64,000 bases of DNA from Skermanella aerolata KACC 11604 (lineage in GTDB: Bacteria > Pseudomonadota > Alphaproteobacteria > Azospirillales > Azospirillaceae): the NCBI RefSeq assembly GCF_000936425.1, contig NZ_AVFK01000025.1, positions 55,363-119,362 on the forward strand, in the 5' to 3' direction. Below, one piece after another: positions 34,672 to 46,058 of the stretch. Numbering within the stretch: position 1 is the stretch's first letter; each line of letters opens with the position of its first letter. Position numbers and translations under genes: made by a program. The notes beneath the pieces were generated by a model. It had not been told where the DNA came from, did not search any database, and worked only from the letters and a program-made list of their open reading frames with translations.

Positions 34672-35760
34672 TCATGACAGCCTCCGCCCGCTTTCGCGGT
34701 CGAACAAGTGGACTTCGCCGGGGGTGATTGCGAAGTGGAGGGTGTCGCCGGTCTTCACGTTGGCGCTGCCTGGCAGGCGGGCCAGCAGGGGATCGCCGCT
34801 GGAGGTCAGGCGGGCGTGGACCACCGTGTCGGCGCCTAGGGCCTCGACCAATTCGACCTGTACCGCGATGTCGCCGATGCCCTGGCCGGTCTCGTGGGTC
34901 AGGTGCTCGGGGCGGATGCCTAAAGTGACGTCGCGGCCGGTGCTGCCGGTACTGTTTCTGCCAGTGCCGTTGGAGAGCGGGACCTTGTGGCCGCCGCGCA
35001 GTTCGACGCCTTCGGCGGTCAGGACGGCGGGGAGGAAGTTCATCGCGGGGGAGCCGATGAAGCCGGCGACGAAGGTGCTGGCCGGACGGTGGTAGACCTC
35101 CATCGGGGTGCCGATCTGCTCGGCGACACCGCCGTTCATCACCATCATGCGGTCGGCCAAGGTCATCGCCTCGACCTGATCGTGGGTGACGTAGAGGCTG
35201 GTGATGCCGAGCCGGTCCTGAAGCCGGTGGATCTCCACCCGCATCTGGGTCCGGAGCTTGGCGTCCAGGTTGGACAGCGGCTCGTCGAACAGGAAGACCG
35301 CCGGCTCGCGCACGATGGCGCGGCCCATGGCGACGCGCTGGCGCTGGCCGCCGGAAAGCTGGCGCGGGCGGCGTTCCAGGAAGGGGCGGAGTTCAAGGAT
35401 GTCGGCGGCCTTGTGGACCTTGCTCTCGATCTCCGACTTGGAATCGCCGCGTATCTTCAAGCCGTAGGCCATGTTGTCGTAGACGGTCATGTGAGGATAG
35501 AGCGCGTAGTTCTGGAACACCATGGCGATGTCCCGGTCCTTCGGCTCCAGGTCGTTGACGACGCGGCCGCCGATGGAAACCTCGCCGCCGCTGATCGTTT
35601 CCAGCCCGGCGACCATGCGCAGCAGGGTGGACTTGCCGCAGCCCGACGGCCCGAGCATGACCAGGAACTCGCCGTCGCCGACGGCGCAGTCGATCCCCTT
35701 GATCGCTTCGAACCCGCCCGGATAGGTCTTCCGGACGCCGCGGATACCGACTTCAGCCAT
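34672..35760 (-). CDS. ugpC: sn-Glycerol-3-phosphate ABC transporter ATP-binding protein
   Basis: The ATPase of a MalK-like importer. The 362-residue product has Walker [10 protein letters not shown], the signature [19 protein letters not shown], Walker [13 protein letters not shown], and the H-loop YVTHDQ, followed by a C-terminal TOBE domain (from about residue 240). The start ATG at 35760 gives [16 protein letters not shown]. It lies last in glpK-ugpB-ugpA-ugpE-ugpC; ugpE ends 5 bases upstream. Confidence 0.93.
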   Translation of the reverse strand: MAEVGIRGVRKTYPGGFEAIKGIDCAVGDGEFLVMLGPSGCGKSTLLRMVAGLETISGGEVSIGGRVVNDLEPKDRDIAMVFQNYALYPHMTVYDNMAYGLKIRGDSKSEIESKVHKAADILELRPFLERRPRQLSGGQRQRVAMGRAIVREPAVFLFDEPLSNLDAKLRTQMRVEIHRLQDRLGITSLYVTHDQVEAMTLADRMMVMNGGVAEQIGTPMEVYHRPASTFVAGFIGSPAMNFLPAVLTAEGVELRGGHKVPLSNGTGRNSTGSTGRDVTLGIRPEHLTHETGQGIGDIAVQVELVEALGADTVVHARLTSSGDPLLARLPGSANVKTGDTLHFAITPGEVHLFDRESGRRLS

Positions 35761-35765
35761 GTACT

Positions 35766-36611
35766 TCACTTCTCCGTTTCGACCAGGCCCTTGACGAACC
35801 AGCGCTGCATGAAGACCACGACGGCAATCGGCGGCAGCATGGCAAGGATCGTGATCGCCATGATCAGGTTCCATTGCGTGTCCGCATCGACGAACGAGAT
35901 CATCTTCCGCAAGCCGATGATGATCGTGTTCATGTTGTTGTCGTTGGTGATCAGCAGCGGCCACAGGTACTGGGTCCAGCCGTAGATGAACAGGATGACG
36001 AACAGCGCCGCGATGTTCGTGTAGGACAGCGGCAGCAGGATGTCGCGGAAGAACCGCATCGGGCCGGCGCCGTCGATCCGCGCCGCTTCCACCAGTTCGT
36101 CCGGGATCGTCAGGAAGAACTGGCGGAACAGGAACGTCGCCGTGGCGGATGCCATCAGGGGCAGCGTCAGCCCGGTATAGGTGTCGATCAATCCGAGATC
36201 GACGATGACCTGATATGTCGGCAGGATGCGGACTTCGACCGGCAGCATCAGCGTGATGAAGATCATCCAGAAGAAAAACATCCGGCCGGGGAAGCTGAAG
36301 AACACGATCGCGAAGGCGGACAGGATCGAGATCACGATCTTTCCGCACGCGATGGCGAGCGCCACGACCAGCGTGTTCAGCAGCAGCCGGTCGACACCGA
36401 CGCCGCCGATGGTCGCGACCCCGGCGAAGGCTCCGCCGTAGTTCTCGATGAAGTGGCCGCCCGGCACCAGCGGCATGGGCGGAGCCATGATCTGCTGCGT
36501 CGTCAGGGTGGAGGCGACGAAGGTGTAGTAGATCGGGAAGGCGACGATGACGATGCCGACGATCAGGATGAAATGGGCGAGCAAGGCGCCCAGCGGTCTG
36601 CGCTCGATCAT
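35766..36611 (-). CDS. ugpE: sn-Glycerol-3-phosphate ABC transporter permease
   Basis: A 281-residue six-helix permease of the MalG/UgpE type. The cytoplasmic EAA loop, which contacts the ATPase, reads [26 protein letters not shown] (around residue 180-205). Overlaps ugpA by 4 bases, consistent with co-translation. Confidence 0.92.
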   Translation of the reverse strand: MIERRPLGALLAHFILIVGIVIVAFPIYYTFVASTLTTQQIMAPPMPLVPGGHFIENYGGAFAGVATIGGVGVDRLLLNTLVVALAIACGKIVISILSAFAIVFFSFPGRMFFFWMIFITLMLPVEVRILPTYQVIVDLGLIDTYTGLTLPLMASATATFLFRQFFLTIPDELVEAARIDGAGPMRFFRDILLPLSYTNIAALFVILFIYGWTQYLWPLLITNDNNMNTIIIGLRKMISFVDADTQWNLIMAITILAMLPPIAVVVFMQRWFVKGLVETEK

Positions 36612-37492
36612 GCGTAGTGGACCCGGCGCTCGACGTATTTGAACTGGATGACCGTCAGCGCGATGACGATGACCATCAGGATTACGGACTGGGCGGAGGA
36701 CGCGCCCAGGTTCAGGTTCACGAAGCCGTCGTTGTAGACCTTGTAGACCAGCGTCTCGGTCGATTTGCCGGGGCCGCCGCCCGTCACGGCATGGATGATG
36801 CCGAAGGTGTCGAAGAAGGCGTAGACGGTGTTGACCACCAGCAGGAAGAAGGTCGTCGGCGACAGCAGCGGGAACACGATGGTCCAGAACCGGCGGGCCG
36901 GGCCGGCACCGTCGATGGCGGCGGCCTCGATCAGGGATTTCGGGATCGCCTGGAGACCGGCCAGGAAGAACAGGAAGTTGTAGCTGATCTGCTTCCAGGC
37001 GGCGGCCCCCACGACCATCGCCATCGCCTGGTCGCCCCTCAGCAGCGGGTTCCAGTCGATGCCCAAATCGCGCAGCATCACCGCCAGCGTCCCCATGGCA
37101 GGGCTGAACAGGAACAGCCAGAGCATGCCGGCAATAGCAGGCGCCACGGCGTAGGGCCAGATCAGCAGCGTCCGGTAGATGCCCTTGCCGGCGACGACGC
37201 GGTCGGCCATCACAGCCAGCAGGAGGGCGGCGACCAGGGCCACGACCGCGACCGACAGGCTAAAGACGACGGTGACCTGGAGCGAGTTGATGTAGGCGGG
37301 GTCGGACAGGACCATCTCGAAGTTGTCCAGCCCGACGAAGCGGCTGCTGAACCCGAACGGATCGTCGCGGTAGAGGGACTGGCGGACGGCCTGGAACGCG
37401 GGCCAGAAGAAGAAGACCGACGTGATGGCAATCTGCGGCGCCACCAGGAGGTATGGCAGGAGCTTGTTGGGGAAGACGACGCGACGGTTCAT
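36608..37492 (-). CDS. ugpA: sn-Glycerol-3-phosphate ABC transporter permease
   Basis: A 294-residue MalF/UgpA-type permease. The EAA loop is [27 protein letters not shown] (around residue 185-211), and [20 protein letters not shown] is typical of this subfamily. A REP-like inverted pair separates it from ugpB. Confidence 0.93.
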   Translation of the reverse strand: MNRRVVFPNKLLPYLLVAPQIAITSVFFFWPAFQAVRQSLYRDDPFGFSSRFVGLDNFEMVLSDPAYINSLQVTVVFSLSVAVVALVAALLLAVMADRVVAGKGIYRTLLIWPYAVAPAIAGMLWLFLFSPAMGTLAVMLRDLGIDWNPLLRGDQAMAMVVGAAAWKQISYNFLFFLAGLQAIPKSLIEAAAIDGAGPARRFWTIVFPLLSPTTFFLLVVNTVYAFFDTFGIIHAVTGGGPGKSTETLVYKVYNDGFVNLNLGASSAQSVILMVIVIALTVIQFKYVERRVHYA

Positions 37493-37542
37493 GAAGGTCC
37501 GTGGGGGAGGGGGTCTTTAAGGGGAATTATTGTGCGGAAAAT

Positions 37543-37648
37543 CCCCCTCTCCCTGAGGGAGAGGGTCGGGGTGAGAGGGCCGGTGCGGGTGCGGGACGTT
37601 CCTGGATTGCACCCCCTCACCCTAGCCCTCTCCCTCAGGGAGAGGGGA
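37543..37648. repeat. REP-like inverted pair between ugpB and ugpA
   Basis: Two copies of a roughly 35-base C/T-rich element, built around CCCTCTCCCTGAGGGAGAGGG and each itself palindromic, face each other with about 30 bases between them. This can form a large hairpin in the transcript. Such an element within an operon commonly lowers expression of the downstream genes relative to the binding protein gene (here ugpA, ugpE and ugpC versus ugpB), an inference here. Confidence 0.85.
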
Positions 37649-37683
37649 CAGAGTCATGGGCGTTTTTGGTTTTAGGGGGCTCG

Positions 37684-39009
37684 TTATTGATATGCCTTCG
37701 CCGCTTCCTTGATCGCCGCGTTGGACCGGCGGACTGCGTTGTCGAGAGCCGTCTTGGCGTCCTGCTTGCCGTTCAGCAGGGCCTCGATCTCCTCGTTCTG
37801 GATGTCGCGGACCTGGGGCAGGTTGACGGTGCGGACGCCCTTGGAGTTCTCGGTCGGCTCCTTGCCCATCATCTGCTTGATCGGGATCTCGCGGCCGGGG
37901 TTCTTCTCGTAGAAGCCGTCCTTCTTCGACTGCTCATAGGCGGCCATGGTGGCCGGCAGGTAGCCCGACACCTGATGCAGGCGGGCCTGCACGTCCGTCT
38001 TGGACAGGAAGGTGAAGAACTGGGCGACGCCCTTGTAGTCGGCCGCCGGCTTGCCGGCGAAGACCCAGAGCGATGCGCCGCCGGGGATCGTGTTCTGCGG
38101 AGCGCCGGCCGCTTCCGGGTAGTAGGGCAGGGAGCCGATGCCGAAATCCATGCCGGCCTTGACCATGTCGCCGATGCCGCCGGACGATTCCGGCATCATG
38201 GCGCATTCGCTGTTGAGGAACTTGGCCTTGGCTTCCGACGTACGGCCGCCGTACTGGAAGGTGCCGTCCTTCTGGAGTTCGGCCAGCGTCTGGAAGTGCC
38301 GGATGTTGAGCGGACCGTTGATCTTCAGTTCGGGCGTCAGGCTATTGAGGCCGTTCTGATCGGTCGCGTAGGGCAGGTTGTTCCAGGCGCTGAAGTTCTC
38401 CAGGTGAATCCAGGTCAGCCACGTGCTGGTCATGCCACAGGACTGGCCGGACGCCTTGATCTTCTTGGCGAACTCGAAGGCTTCGGGCCAGGTCTTCGGC
38501 GGGGTCTCGGGGTCGAGCCCGGCTTTCCGGAAGCTGGCCTTGTTGTAGTACAGCACAGGCGAGGAGCTGTTGAACGGGAACGACAGCATCGTGCCATCGG
38601 CGGCGCTGTAGTACGAGACGATGCCGGAGAGATAGTCCGACTTGTTGAAGGTCTGGCCGCCTTCCTTCATTACGTCGGCGATCGGCTTGATGGCGCTCTT
38701 CGCTCCCATCATTACGCCGGTGCCGACGTCGAAGACCTGGATGATGTGAGGCGGCTGGCGGGCGCGGAAGGCGGCAATGCCGGCGTTCAGGGTTTCCGGG
38801 TACGTCCCCTTGTAGACCGGAACGACCTTGTAGTCGCTCTGGGTGGCGTTGAATTCCTTCGCGAGGTTCTCGACCGTCTCGTTGTTGGCGCCGGCCATCG
38901 CGTGCCACCACTGGATCTCGGTCTGGGCCTGGGCCGGAACCGCCGTGGTGCCCGCCATGGCGACTAGGGCGAACGCCGATGCGGCGAGCGTCGCGTGAAT
39001 GCGGTGCAT
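37684..39009 (-). CDS. ugpB: sn-Glycerol-3-phosphate ABC transporter substrate-binding protein
   Basis: A 441-residue periplasmic binding protein with a signal peptide (MHRIHATLAASAFALVAMAGTTAVPAQA). The mature start TEIQWWHAMAGANNETVENLAKEFNATQSDYKVVPVYKG and internal motifs such as SSPVLYYNKASFRKAGLDPETPPKTW match UgpB. A GGGAGACGAG ribosome site precedes the ATG. It is transcribed after glpK across a 128-base gap. Confidence 0.94.
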   Translation of the reverse strand: MHRIHATLAASAFALVAMAGTTAVPAQAQTEIQWWHAMAGANNETVENLAKEFNATQSDYKVVPVYKGTYPETLNAGIAAFRARQPPHIIQVFDVGTGVMMGAKSAIKPIADVMKEGGQTFNKSDYLSGIVSYYSAADGTMLSFPFNSSSPVLYYNKASFRKAGLDPETPPKTWPEAFEFAKKIKASGQSCGMTSTWLTWIHLENFSAWNNLPYATDQNGLNSLTPELKINGPLNIRHFQTLAELQKDGTFQYGGRTSEAKAKFLNSECAMMPESSGGIGDMVKAGMDFGIGSLPYYPEAAGAPQNTIPGGASLWVFAGKPAADYKGVAQFFTFLSKTDVQARLHQVSGYLPATMAAYEQSKKDGFYEKNPGREIPIKQMMGKEPTENSKGVRTVNLPQVRDIQNEEIEALLNGKQDAKTALDNAVRRSNAAIKEAAKAYQ

Positions 39010-39137
39010 TTATCTCGTCTCCCTGATTTGCGGATCGTGGTCATGGTTAGCGACCCGCAATGACTCCGCCGTGACGGTCACGTGAAGCTTCGGTGACCAT
39101 CCGCCGGTTGATACGTACTCTAAGCCTTTTTAAGGAG

Positions 39138-40637
<1,500 letters not shown>

Positions 40638-41038
40638 GATTCCCTCCCCCTTCGCATTTTTTCGTCTTGGCCGAAGCTTGTTGCCGCCGACTCTGGCGGA
40701 GTTGCCCTTGAGGTGTCAACCGGCCGCAAAGCGGATGTTTCGGACCAATTCTCAAGGCAGCGCGCCCGAACTCGCGGAGGATGTCCTTGTGGGCATTTTC
40801 GGCTAACGCCGGTGTCACAGGGATCAGAATGGAATAAATGCAAAAAGTGGAAAATACGGCGCAACTTTGATCTCCCCTTGCCGGTTGAATATCGTTACGG
40901 TGGAAGAACAATCCGGAATTGCAGCGTTTTCTTGGCGCCACGACGGGAGCCGTCGGCGGCCCTTTTTCGCAACCCTCTTCTTTCGTGCGGAGAACCGCCT
41001 GCGCTACACTCCTGCCCTTGCGCCGTAAAGAGGCCACG
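40638..41038. other. Divergent intergenic region between glpK and the CheR-PAS gene
   Basis: About 400 bases that must hold promoters for both divergent genes. An AT-rich patch at 40835-40910 is the best place for them. I could not identify confident boxes or a gene. Confidence 0.35.
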
Positions 41039-43324
41039 ATGGCAGACGAAAGAGTATCGGATCCCGAACTGGAGGATCTGATCCAGCACCTTCAGCAGAC
41101 CCACAAGCTCGATTTCCGGGGTTATAAGCGGACCAGCCTGCGGCGGCGCATCCGGCAGCGGATGGAGGAGGTCGGCTGCGCGGACTTCGCGACCTACCGT
41201 GCCTATGTGGACGCCAATGCGCAGGAATTCTCCGACCTGCTCAACACGGTGCTGATCAACGTCACGTCCTTTTTCCGCGATACCGACCCATGGACGGTAC
41301 TGAGCCGGGATATCATCCCGCAGATCGTCGAGCGCAAGAAGGAAGGCCAGCCGATCCGGATCTGGAGCGTCGGCTGCGCCTCGGGGCAGGAGCCCTATTC
41401 CGCCGCGATGCTGTTCGCCGAAGCGATGGGAGTCGAGTGGTTCTGCAACAACGTCAAGGTCTATGCCAACGACCTTGACGAGTCGGCGCTGCGCGCGGCG
41501 CGGAGCGCCACGTATACGGCGCGCGAAGTCGACGGTGTTCCGCCCGATCTGCTCGCCAAATACTTCGAGCATGTCAACAGCCACTACGTCTTCCATCGCG
41601 ACTTGCGGAAATGCGTCATCTTCGGCCGTCACAACATCGTCAACGACGCGCCGATTTCCCGGATCGACCTGCTGATCTGCCGCAACCTCCTGATCTACCT
41701 GGACTCACCGACCCAGAACACCGTGCTGCCCAGGCTCCACTACGCGCTCAACCCCGGCGGCATCCTGTTCCTCGGCAAGGCCGAGACCCAGCTTGCCCGG
41801 TCCAAGCAGTTCGAACAGGTCGATCTCAAGAGCCGGCTGTTCCGCAAGGTTCCGCTGGAATGGCAGCGCAGCCGGGGCGGCACGCTGAGCGCCTCGCCCA
41901 GCGTCACCATGAACCACAGGAACAGCCAGACGCGCCTGCTGGAGGCCATTGTGGACGGCAGTGCCACCGCCTACATCGCGGTGGGGCTGGATGGTCAGGT
42001 CATGCTTGCCAACGCCATGGCGCGGCGGCTGCTGGAAGTCGGGCCAACGGATATCGGCAAGCCGTTCCATGAACTGCCGGTTTCATACCGTCCGGCCGAA
42101 CTGCGCAGCCGGATCGAGGAGGTCCAGGCGACCAGCCGGGCGCTCCGCCTGGAGAACCAGAGCTACCACCGTCCGCCGGCCGAGTCGATCTGGCTGACCA
42201 TCGACATCACGCCGATCCATGGCGACGACGGCAAGCTTCTGGCGACGCTGCTGGGTTTCAACAACACCACGCGCGCCCATCAGCTTCAGACCGAACTGGA
42301 AACGACGCAGGAAACGCTGGAGACGACCGTCGAGGAACTCCAGTCGGCGAACGAGGAACTGGAGACGACCAACGAGGAGCTTCAATCGACCAACGAAGAG
42401 CTGGAGACGACCAACGAGGAGCTTCAGTCGACCAACGAAGAGCTGGAGACGACCAACGAGGAACTTCGCTCGACCAACGAGCAGCTCGAATCCATGAACG
42501 ACGAGATGCGGCGCCAGTCGGACGAGGCGACCGAGTACCGTTCCTATGCCGAGGCAGTGCTGCGCAGCATGGATACCGGCGTCATCGTGCTCGATCACGA
42601 GATGAAGGTGCGGTCGTGGAACCGCTGGAGCGAGAACACCTGGGGGCTGCGGAGCGAGGAGGTGCTGGGACAGCGGCTGTCCAGCGTCGATATCGGCCTG
42701 CCGGTGCTCAGGCTGACCGCCAATATCCAGCGCGTGCTCAACGGCGAAGAACGGCAGATCTTCATCGAGTTCAGGGCGCTCGACCGGCGGGGACGTATGC
42801 TGGATTTCCGGGTGCTCCTGCTGCCGCTGCTGTACGGATCGCAGGATGCCCGGGGCATCGTGCTGATCATGGAGGACATGACCGATCTGCGCCGATCGGA
42901 GGCCTTCAGCGCCTATCTCGGCCGCATCGTCGCCGGCCTGATGAACGAGGTCTACTTCCTGGATCCCGAGACGCTCCGCTTCAAGGAGGTCAACGCGGGC
43001 GCACAGCGGAAGCTTGGAATGAACATGGACCGGATCAGGGAAACCACGCTGATGGACTTCATGCCGCTGGTGCCGGAAGAGGACCTGCGGGCCTTCCTGA
43101 CCCCGCTGATGGACGGCAAGAAGCAGGAAGTGGTGTTCGAGACGGTCCTTGGCGTCAAGGCCGACTACTCCTACCCGGCCGAGATCTGCATGCAGTACCT
43201 GAAGCACGAAGACCCGCCGATCATCGTGGCGATCGTGCATGACACGACCGACAGGAGCCAACTCGGCAAGGTCCCCCGGGAGATGCCGGAAGAAAGCGAA
43301 GACGAGGCGCGTAGCGCGGACTGA
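41039..43324 (+). CDS. CheR-type methyltransferase fused to PAS sensor domains
   Basis: A 761-residue hybrid. Residues about 10-280 form a CheR methyltransferase with N-terminal helical domain and SAM site (IWSVGCASGQEPYSAAM; NDLDESALRAA; LICRNLLIYLD). A first PAS domain (about 305-415) is followed by a coiled coil of four 14-residue repeats (LETTNEELQSTNEE, residues 427-482). Two more PAS domains follow (about 500-620 and 625-735). Such proteins pair with CheB-like esterases in non-chemotactic sensing modules; here CheB lies just downstream, convergent. There is no kinase domain. ATG at 41039 starts MADERVSDPELEDL. Confidence 0.9.
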   Translation: MADERVSDPELEDLIQHLQQTHKLDFRGYKRTSLRRRIRQRMEEVGCADFATYRAYVDANAQEFSDLLNTVLINVTSFFRDTDPWTVLSRDIIPQIVERKKEGQPIRIWSVGCASGQEPYSAAMLFAEAMGVEWFCNNVKVYANDLDESALRAARSATYTAREVDGVPPDLLAKYFEHVNSHYVFHRDLRKCVIFGRHNIVNDAPISRIDLLICRNLLIYLDSPTQNTVLPRLHYALNPGGILFLGKAETQLARSKQFEQVDLKSRLFRKVPLEWQRSRGGTLSASPSVTMNHRNSQTRLLEAIVDGSATAYIAVGLDGQVMLANAMARRLLEVGPTDIGKPFHELPVSYRPAELRSRIEEVQATSRALRLENQSYHRPPAESIWLTIDITPIHGDDGKLLATLLGFNNTTRAHQLQTELETTQETLETTVEELQSANEELETTNEELQSTNEELETTNEELQSTNEELETTNEELRSTNEQLESMNDEMRRQSDEATEYRSYAEAVLRSMDTGVIVLDHEMKVRSWNRWSENTWGLRSEEVLGQRLSSVDIGLPVLRLTANIQRVLNGEERQIFIEFRALDRRGRMLDFRVLLLPLLYGSQDARGIVLIMEDMTDLRRSEAFSAYLGRIVAGLMNEVYFLDPETLRFKEVNAGAQRKLGMNMDRIRETTLMDFMPLVPEEDLRAFLTPLMDGKKQEVVFETVLGVKADYSYPAEICMQYLKHEDPPIIVAIVHDTTDRSQLGKVPREMPEESEDEARSAD
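42317..42484 (+). repeat. Four in-frame 42-base tandem repeats in the CheR-PAS linker
   Basis: Units begin at 42317, 42359, 42401 and 42443, each coding for a 14-residue heptad pair such as LETTNEELQSTNEE. Copies 2 and 3 are almost identical at DNA level, which suggests recent expansion or gene conversion of the coiled-coil linker. Confidence 0.9.
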
Positions 43325-43365
43325 CATCCGGGAGCCGGAGAGATCGGCTGGGCTGGACCGTGCTT

Positions 43366-43422
43366 GTTGAGCCACGGCCCAACCTACAGGCTCCTGCTTC
43401 GTAAGTTGGGCCGTGGCCCAAC
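43366..43422. repeat. REP-like inverted repeat, GGGCCACGG type
   Basis: Arms of 18 bases (43366-43383 and 43405-43422, GTTGRGCCACGGCCCAAC type) with one mismatch lie between the convergent CheR-PAS and CheB genes. A close relative sits at 58083-58135. Confidence 0.8.
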
Positions 43423-43460
43423 ATTTGCCGGCCGCCGGTCGAACTCTTCGGCTCGTGGTG

Positions 43461-44501
43461 TCAATCCGGCAGGGACGCTTCGCCGCTGGACGGCCCATGC
43501 TTCGTCAGGATGGTCCGCAACAGGTCGACGTGCCCCTGCGCCTCGGTCATGGCTTCCGACCACTTGGCGGCGGTATGCGGCTTGCCCTGAGTTTCGGCGC
43601 TTTCCTTCATCCTGGTGAACAGCTTGATGCGTTCGTTGTGGGTGCGGAGCGCCATCCACAGGGCATGCTCGAATGTCTCGCCCTGGGCTTCGACCAGGGT
43701 GGCGGGGCTGTAGGCGTGTCCGACATGGCAGCGGAACCGCAGCAGCGGACCGTCATGGACCTCCATCAAGGCGCCGCCGCAGTCCGGGCAGGTCAGCATC
43801 GATGGCTTTGCCGAGAGGGAGTTGCCGCTGTGTTCCTCGATCATCGCTATCATCTCCTGCTCGGCGATATGCGCTTCCAGTTCGATTTCCTCAGGAATTG
43901 GGACGGACGGTCCCGTACCTTGCCGGCTCAGACGCGCGACCAGGGAGGAGAGCTGGTCCATGGGCAGGCAGAAGTCGACGGTGACCTTCCGCATCGCATG
44001 GCGCGGCATGTCCGGCCATGCCGCGTCGTCGGGGTCCTGAACGACGGCGACGCCGCCGCAGCGCTTGACCGCCAGCAACCCGGCAGTCCCATCGTCGAGC
44101 GTTCCGGTCAGCACCATGCCGACCACGCGCGGCCCGTACGACACCGCCGCCGAGCGGAACAGCGGATCCGCCGCCGGGCGGGTCCTGTTCTCCTTGGGCC
44201 CGCGGCGGACCAGCAGGTGGCCGGGTTTGACCAGCATGTGGTGATCCGGCGGAGCCACGTAGACATGGCCGGCGCGGATCTCCTCTCCTTCCTGCGGGCT
44301 GCTTACCGGAAGCGCCGAGACGCGGGCGAGGATGGCAGGCAGCATGCTGCGCGACGCCGGGCTGATGTGCTGAACGATGAAGATGCTGGCCTTCAGGTCT
44401 CCGGGTAGGCCCTTGCATAGGGTCTGGAGCGCTGTCACGCCTCCAGCCGATGCGGCGACCACGAAGATATCCTGCATGTTGGCGTGCTGCATGGTATCCA
44501 A
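43461..44501 (-). CDS. CheB-type methylesterase without receiver, with C-terminal zinc domain
   Basis: A 346-residue protein. The N-terminal CheB catalytic domain shows the triad Ser18 (VVAASAGGVTAL), His45 (FIVQHISPAS) and an Asp in MVLTGTLDDGTAG. There is no receiver domain, so activity would not be controlled by phosphorylation. After about residue 235 comes a distinct domain with CPDCGGALMEV...FRCHVGHAYS, a likely zinc knuckle, and two helices. This CheB variant typically accompanies CheR-PAS hybrids; it may deamidate or demethylate a partner rather than classical chemoreceptors. Confidence 0.9.
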   Translation of the reverse strand: MDTMQHANMQDIFVVAASAGGVTALQTLCKGLPGDLKASIFIVQHISPASRSMLPAILARVSALPVSSPQEGEEIRAGHVYVAPPDHHMLVKPGHLLVRRGPKENRTRPAADPLFRSAAVSYGPRVVGMVLTGTLDDGTAGLLAVKRCGGVAVVQDPDDAAWPDMPRHAMRKVTVDFCLPMDQLSSLVARLSRQGTGPSVPIPEEIELEAHIAEQEMIAMIEEHSGNSLSAKPSMLTCPDCGGALMEVHDGPLLRFRCHVGHAYSPATLVEAQGETFEHALWMALRTHNERIKLFTRMKESAETQGKPHTAAKWSEAMTEAQGHVDLLRTILTKHGPSSGEASLPD

Positions 44502-44798
44502 TCTTTTCGCCCAGGGGCGCGCGTCCGTTCAGGTTCCTGTCCAGAGTGAACATCGGGCAAACCGATTAGTCCCATTGCCGCACCGCAAGCCGCACAGGCG
44601 GGAACCTTGGCGCTGTTTCGGCGGTTGCTACCTGACCATTGCCTGCAAAGCATTCCGGACGCCGAGGTTCCGGTTTTGCGCGGCCGATGCATCTGCCTCG
44701 CTCCGACGTCTTGTCGGCCTTTACCGACGGCGGCGCGGTCAGTACGCCGAAGCCGCAACAGGTGAACCGATCTACGGCGGGACGGAGAGCAGGTCGCT
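44502..44798. other. Intergenic region between divergent cheB-like and zinc-domain genes
   Basis: About 300 bases. The minus strand contains a short CxxCG-like stretch (VPACAACGAAM, around 44570-44610) that might be a gene remnant, but no start or complete frame supports it. Nothing else is seen. Confidence 0.3.
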
Positions 44799-45137
44799 TT
44801 GTCACAGAAGTTCGAACTCAGCCAACCCATTACACCGACCTGCCCGAACTGCGGCGGTTCCATGCGGGAAACGGCTGAGGGTTCCCCGCAATCCCATGCC
44901 TGCAAATTCGGCCATGGTTTCAACGTCGCCGATATGGATCCCAGCGAGTTGGAGCGAATGTGGAATGCCGTCGCGATCGCGTTTCGTACGCTGAACGAAC
45001 GTGCGGAACTGTGCCGCCGCATGGCCAAGGTGTCGAAAGCCGGCGGACAAGTCTATTCCTCTGAAAGATGGGAAAAATCGTGGCGTGAAGCGGAATACAG
45101 GGCCGGCGTTTTGCGCAGATTTCTTGATAAGAGTTGA
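44799..45137 (+). CDS. Stand-alone CheB C-terminal-type zinc domain protein
   Basis: A 112-residue protein, MSQKFELSQPITPTCPNCGGSMRETAEGSPQSHACKFGHGFNVADMDPSELERMWNAV..., with the same pattern as the end of the neighbouring CheB: CPxCGG, then C-x-x-GH, then a helix with AxRTxNER and a terminal AExRAGVLRRFL helix. It is therefore a separate copy of that domain. Start is TTG at 44799 with GGAG upstream. It could act as an adaptor competing for the same partner; function is inference. Confidence 0.75.
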   Translation: MSQKFELSQPITPTCPNCGGSMRETAEGSPQSHACKFGHGFNVADMDPSELERMWNAVAIAFRTLNERAELCRRMAKVSKAGGQVYSSERWEKSWREAEYRAGVLRRFLDKS

Positions 45138-45190
45138 ATATGTGAATAATAAGATGTTATAGTCAAATATATTGATCTAATTATTATGCC

Positions 45191-45987
45191 ATGAATTATC
45201 TAAACCATGTTTCGGAGTGTCGTTCGCTTATGAGTAATTCTCAACAACACCCTGAGCGACTGATGGAGCTTGATAGCCGATTGGTTGCGAGCGAGCAGGA
45301 GTACGAACAGCTTCGGACGGCGTTTGAGGATGCCGAGCAGTCGATCGGCAATCTGACGGCCGAGAATGCTCATTTACAAAATCACTCGACACGACTGTCC
45401 AGTGAGAACGCCCGTTTGCGTCACCTTCTTGCGCTGAACGGCCCGATCTCCTGAAATCGGCCCTGAGCGAAGGCCGGTCGCCGCAGCCGGTATCCGTGCT
45501 GGAAGAAGAGGTCTCGCTGCTCAATGAGGAATCGCAGGTCTCGATCGAGGAATTGCAGGTGATCGCCGAGGAGGTGGAAGCGTCGAATGCCGCCCTTCTC
45601 GAGGCCAACATCCATCTCGAACAACAGGTGGCGGAACGGACGGCCAGCCTGCCCAAGGCCCTGGCCGAGCGCGACGCCCTGATCCAGCGCAAGGAGCTGC
45701 TGATCTGCTAGGTCGATCACCGCGTCAAGAACAGCCTCCAGATGGCGCTGAGCCTGCTGCGCATTCCGGCGGACAAGCAGGCCGACAGCCGGATCCGCCA
45801 GGTCCTTCAGACAGCTGGCATGAGGATCCAGGCGATCGACCAGGTCCACAGCCTGCTGTATGCCCACAACAATGCCGAGTCCGTACGCTTCGACGATTAC
45901 CTGGAGGAGATCTGTACCTTCCTGGGGACGACCTTCGACATCGGCCGTCAGACCGGCGCGCGCTTCACGCTGACGCTGCCGAAATAA
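45191..45987 (+). pseudogene. Decayed sensor histidine kinase (HisKA_2 type)
   Basis: Three fragments together look like one broken kinase. Fragment 1 (45191-45454) is a coiled coil ending at a frameshift. Fragment 2 (frame of 45496-45711) continues the coiled coil (SVLEEEVSLLNEESQVSIEELQVIAEEVEASNAALLEANIHLEQQV) and hits TAG at 45709. Fragment 3 in the same frame has VDHRVKNSLQMALSLLRI, the HisKA_2 phospho-acceptor box, then VHSLLYAHNNAESVRFDDYLEEICTFL. It then jumps to GRQTGARFTLTLPK, the last strand of an ATPase domain, so most of the ATP-binding domain is deleted. It lies beside the CheR/CheB genes it probably served. Confidence 0.8.
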
Positions 45988-46058
45988 CCACTACGGCCGG
46001 ATCGGGAAAGGTCCGGCGGGGTTTGGCAAAACCGGCATCCGCCCCTATAACGTCCCCC

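Noticed and set aside
44566..44615. A CxxCG-containing minus-strand stretch (VPACAACGAAM)
   Set aside because: No start, ribosome site or complete frame; at most a gene remnant.
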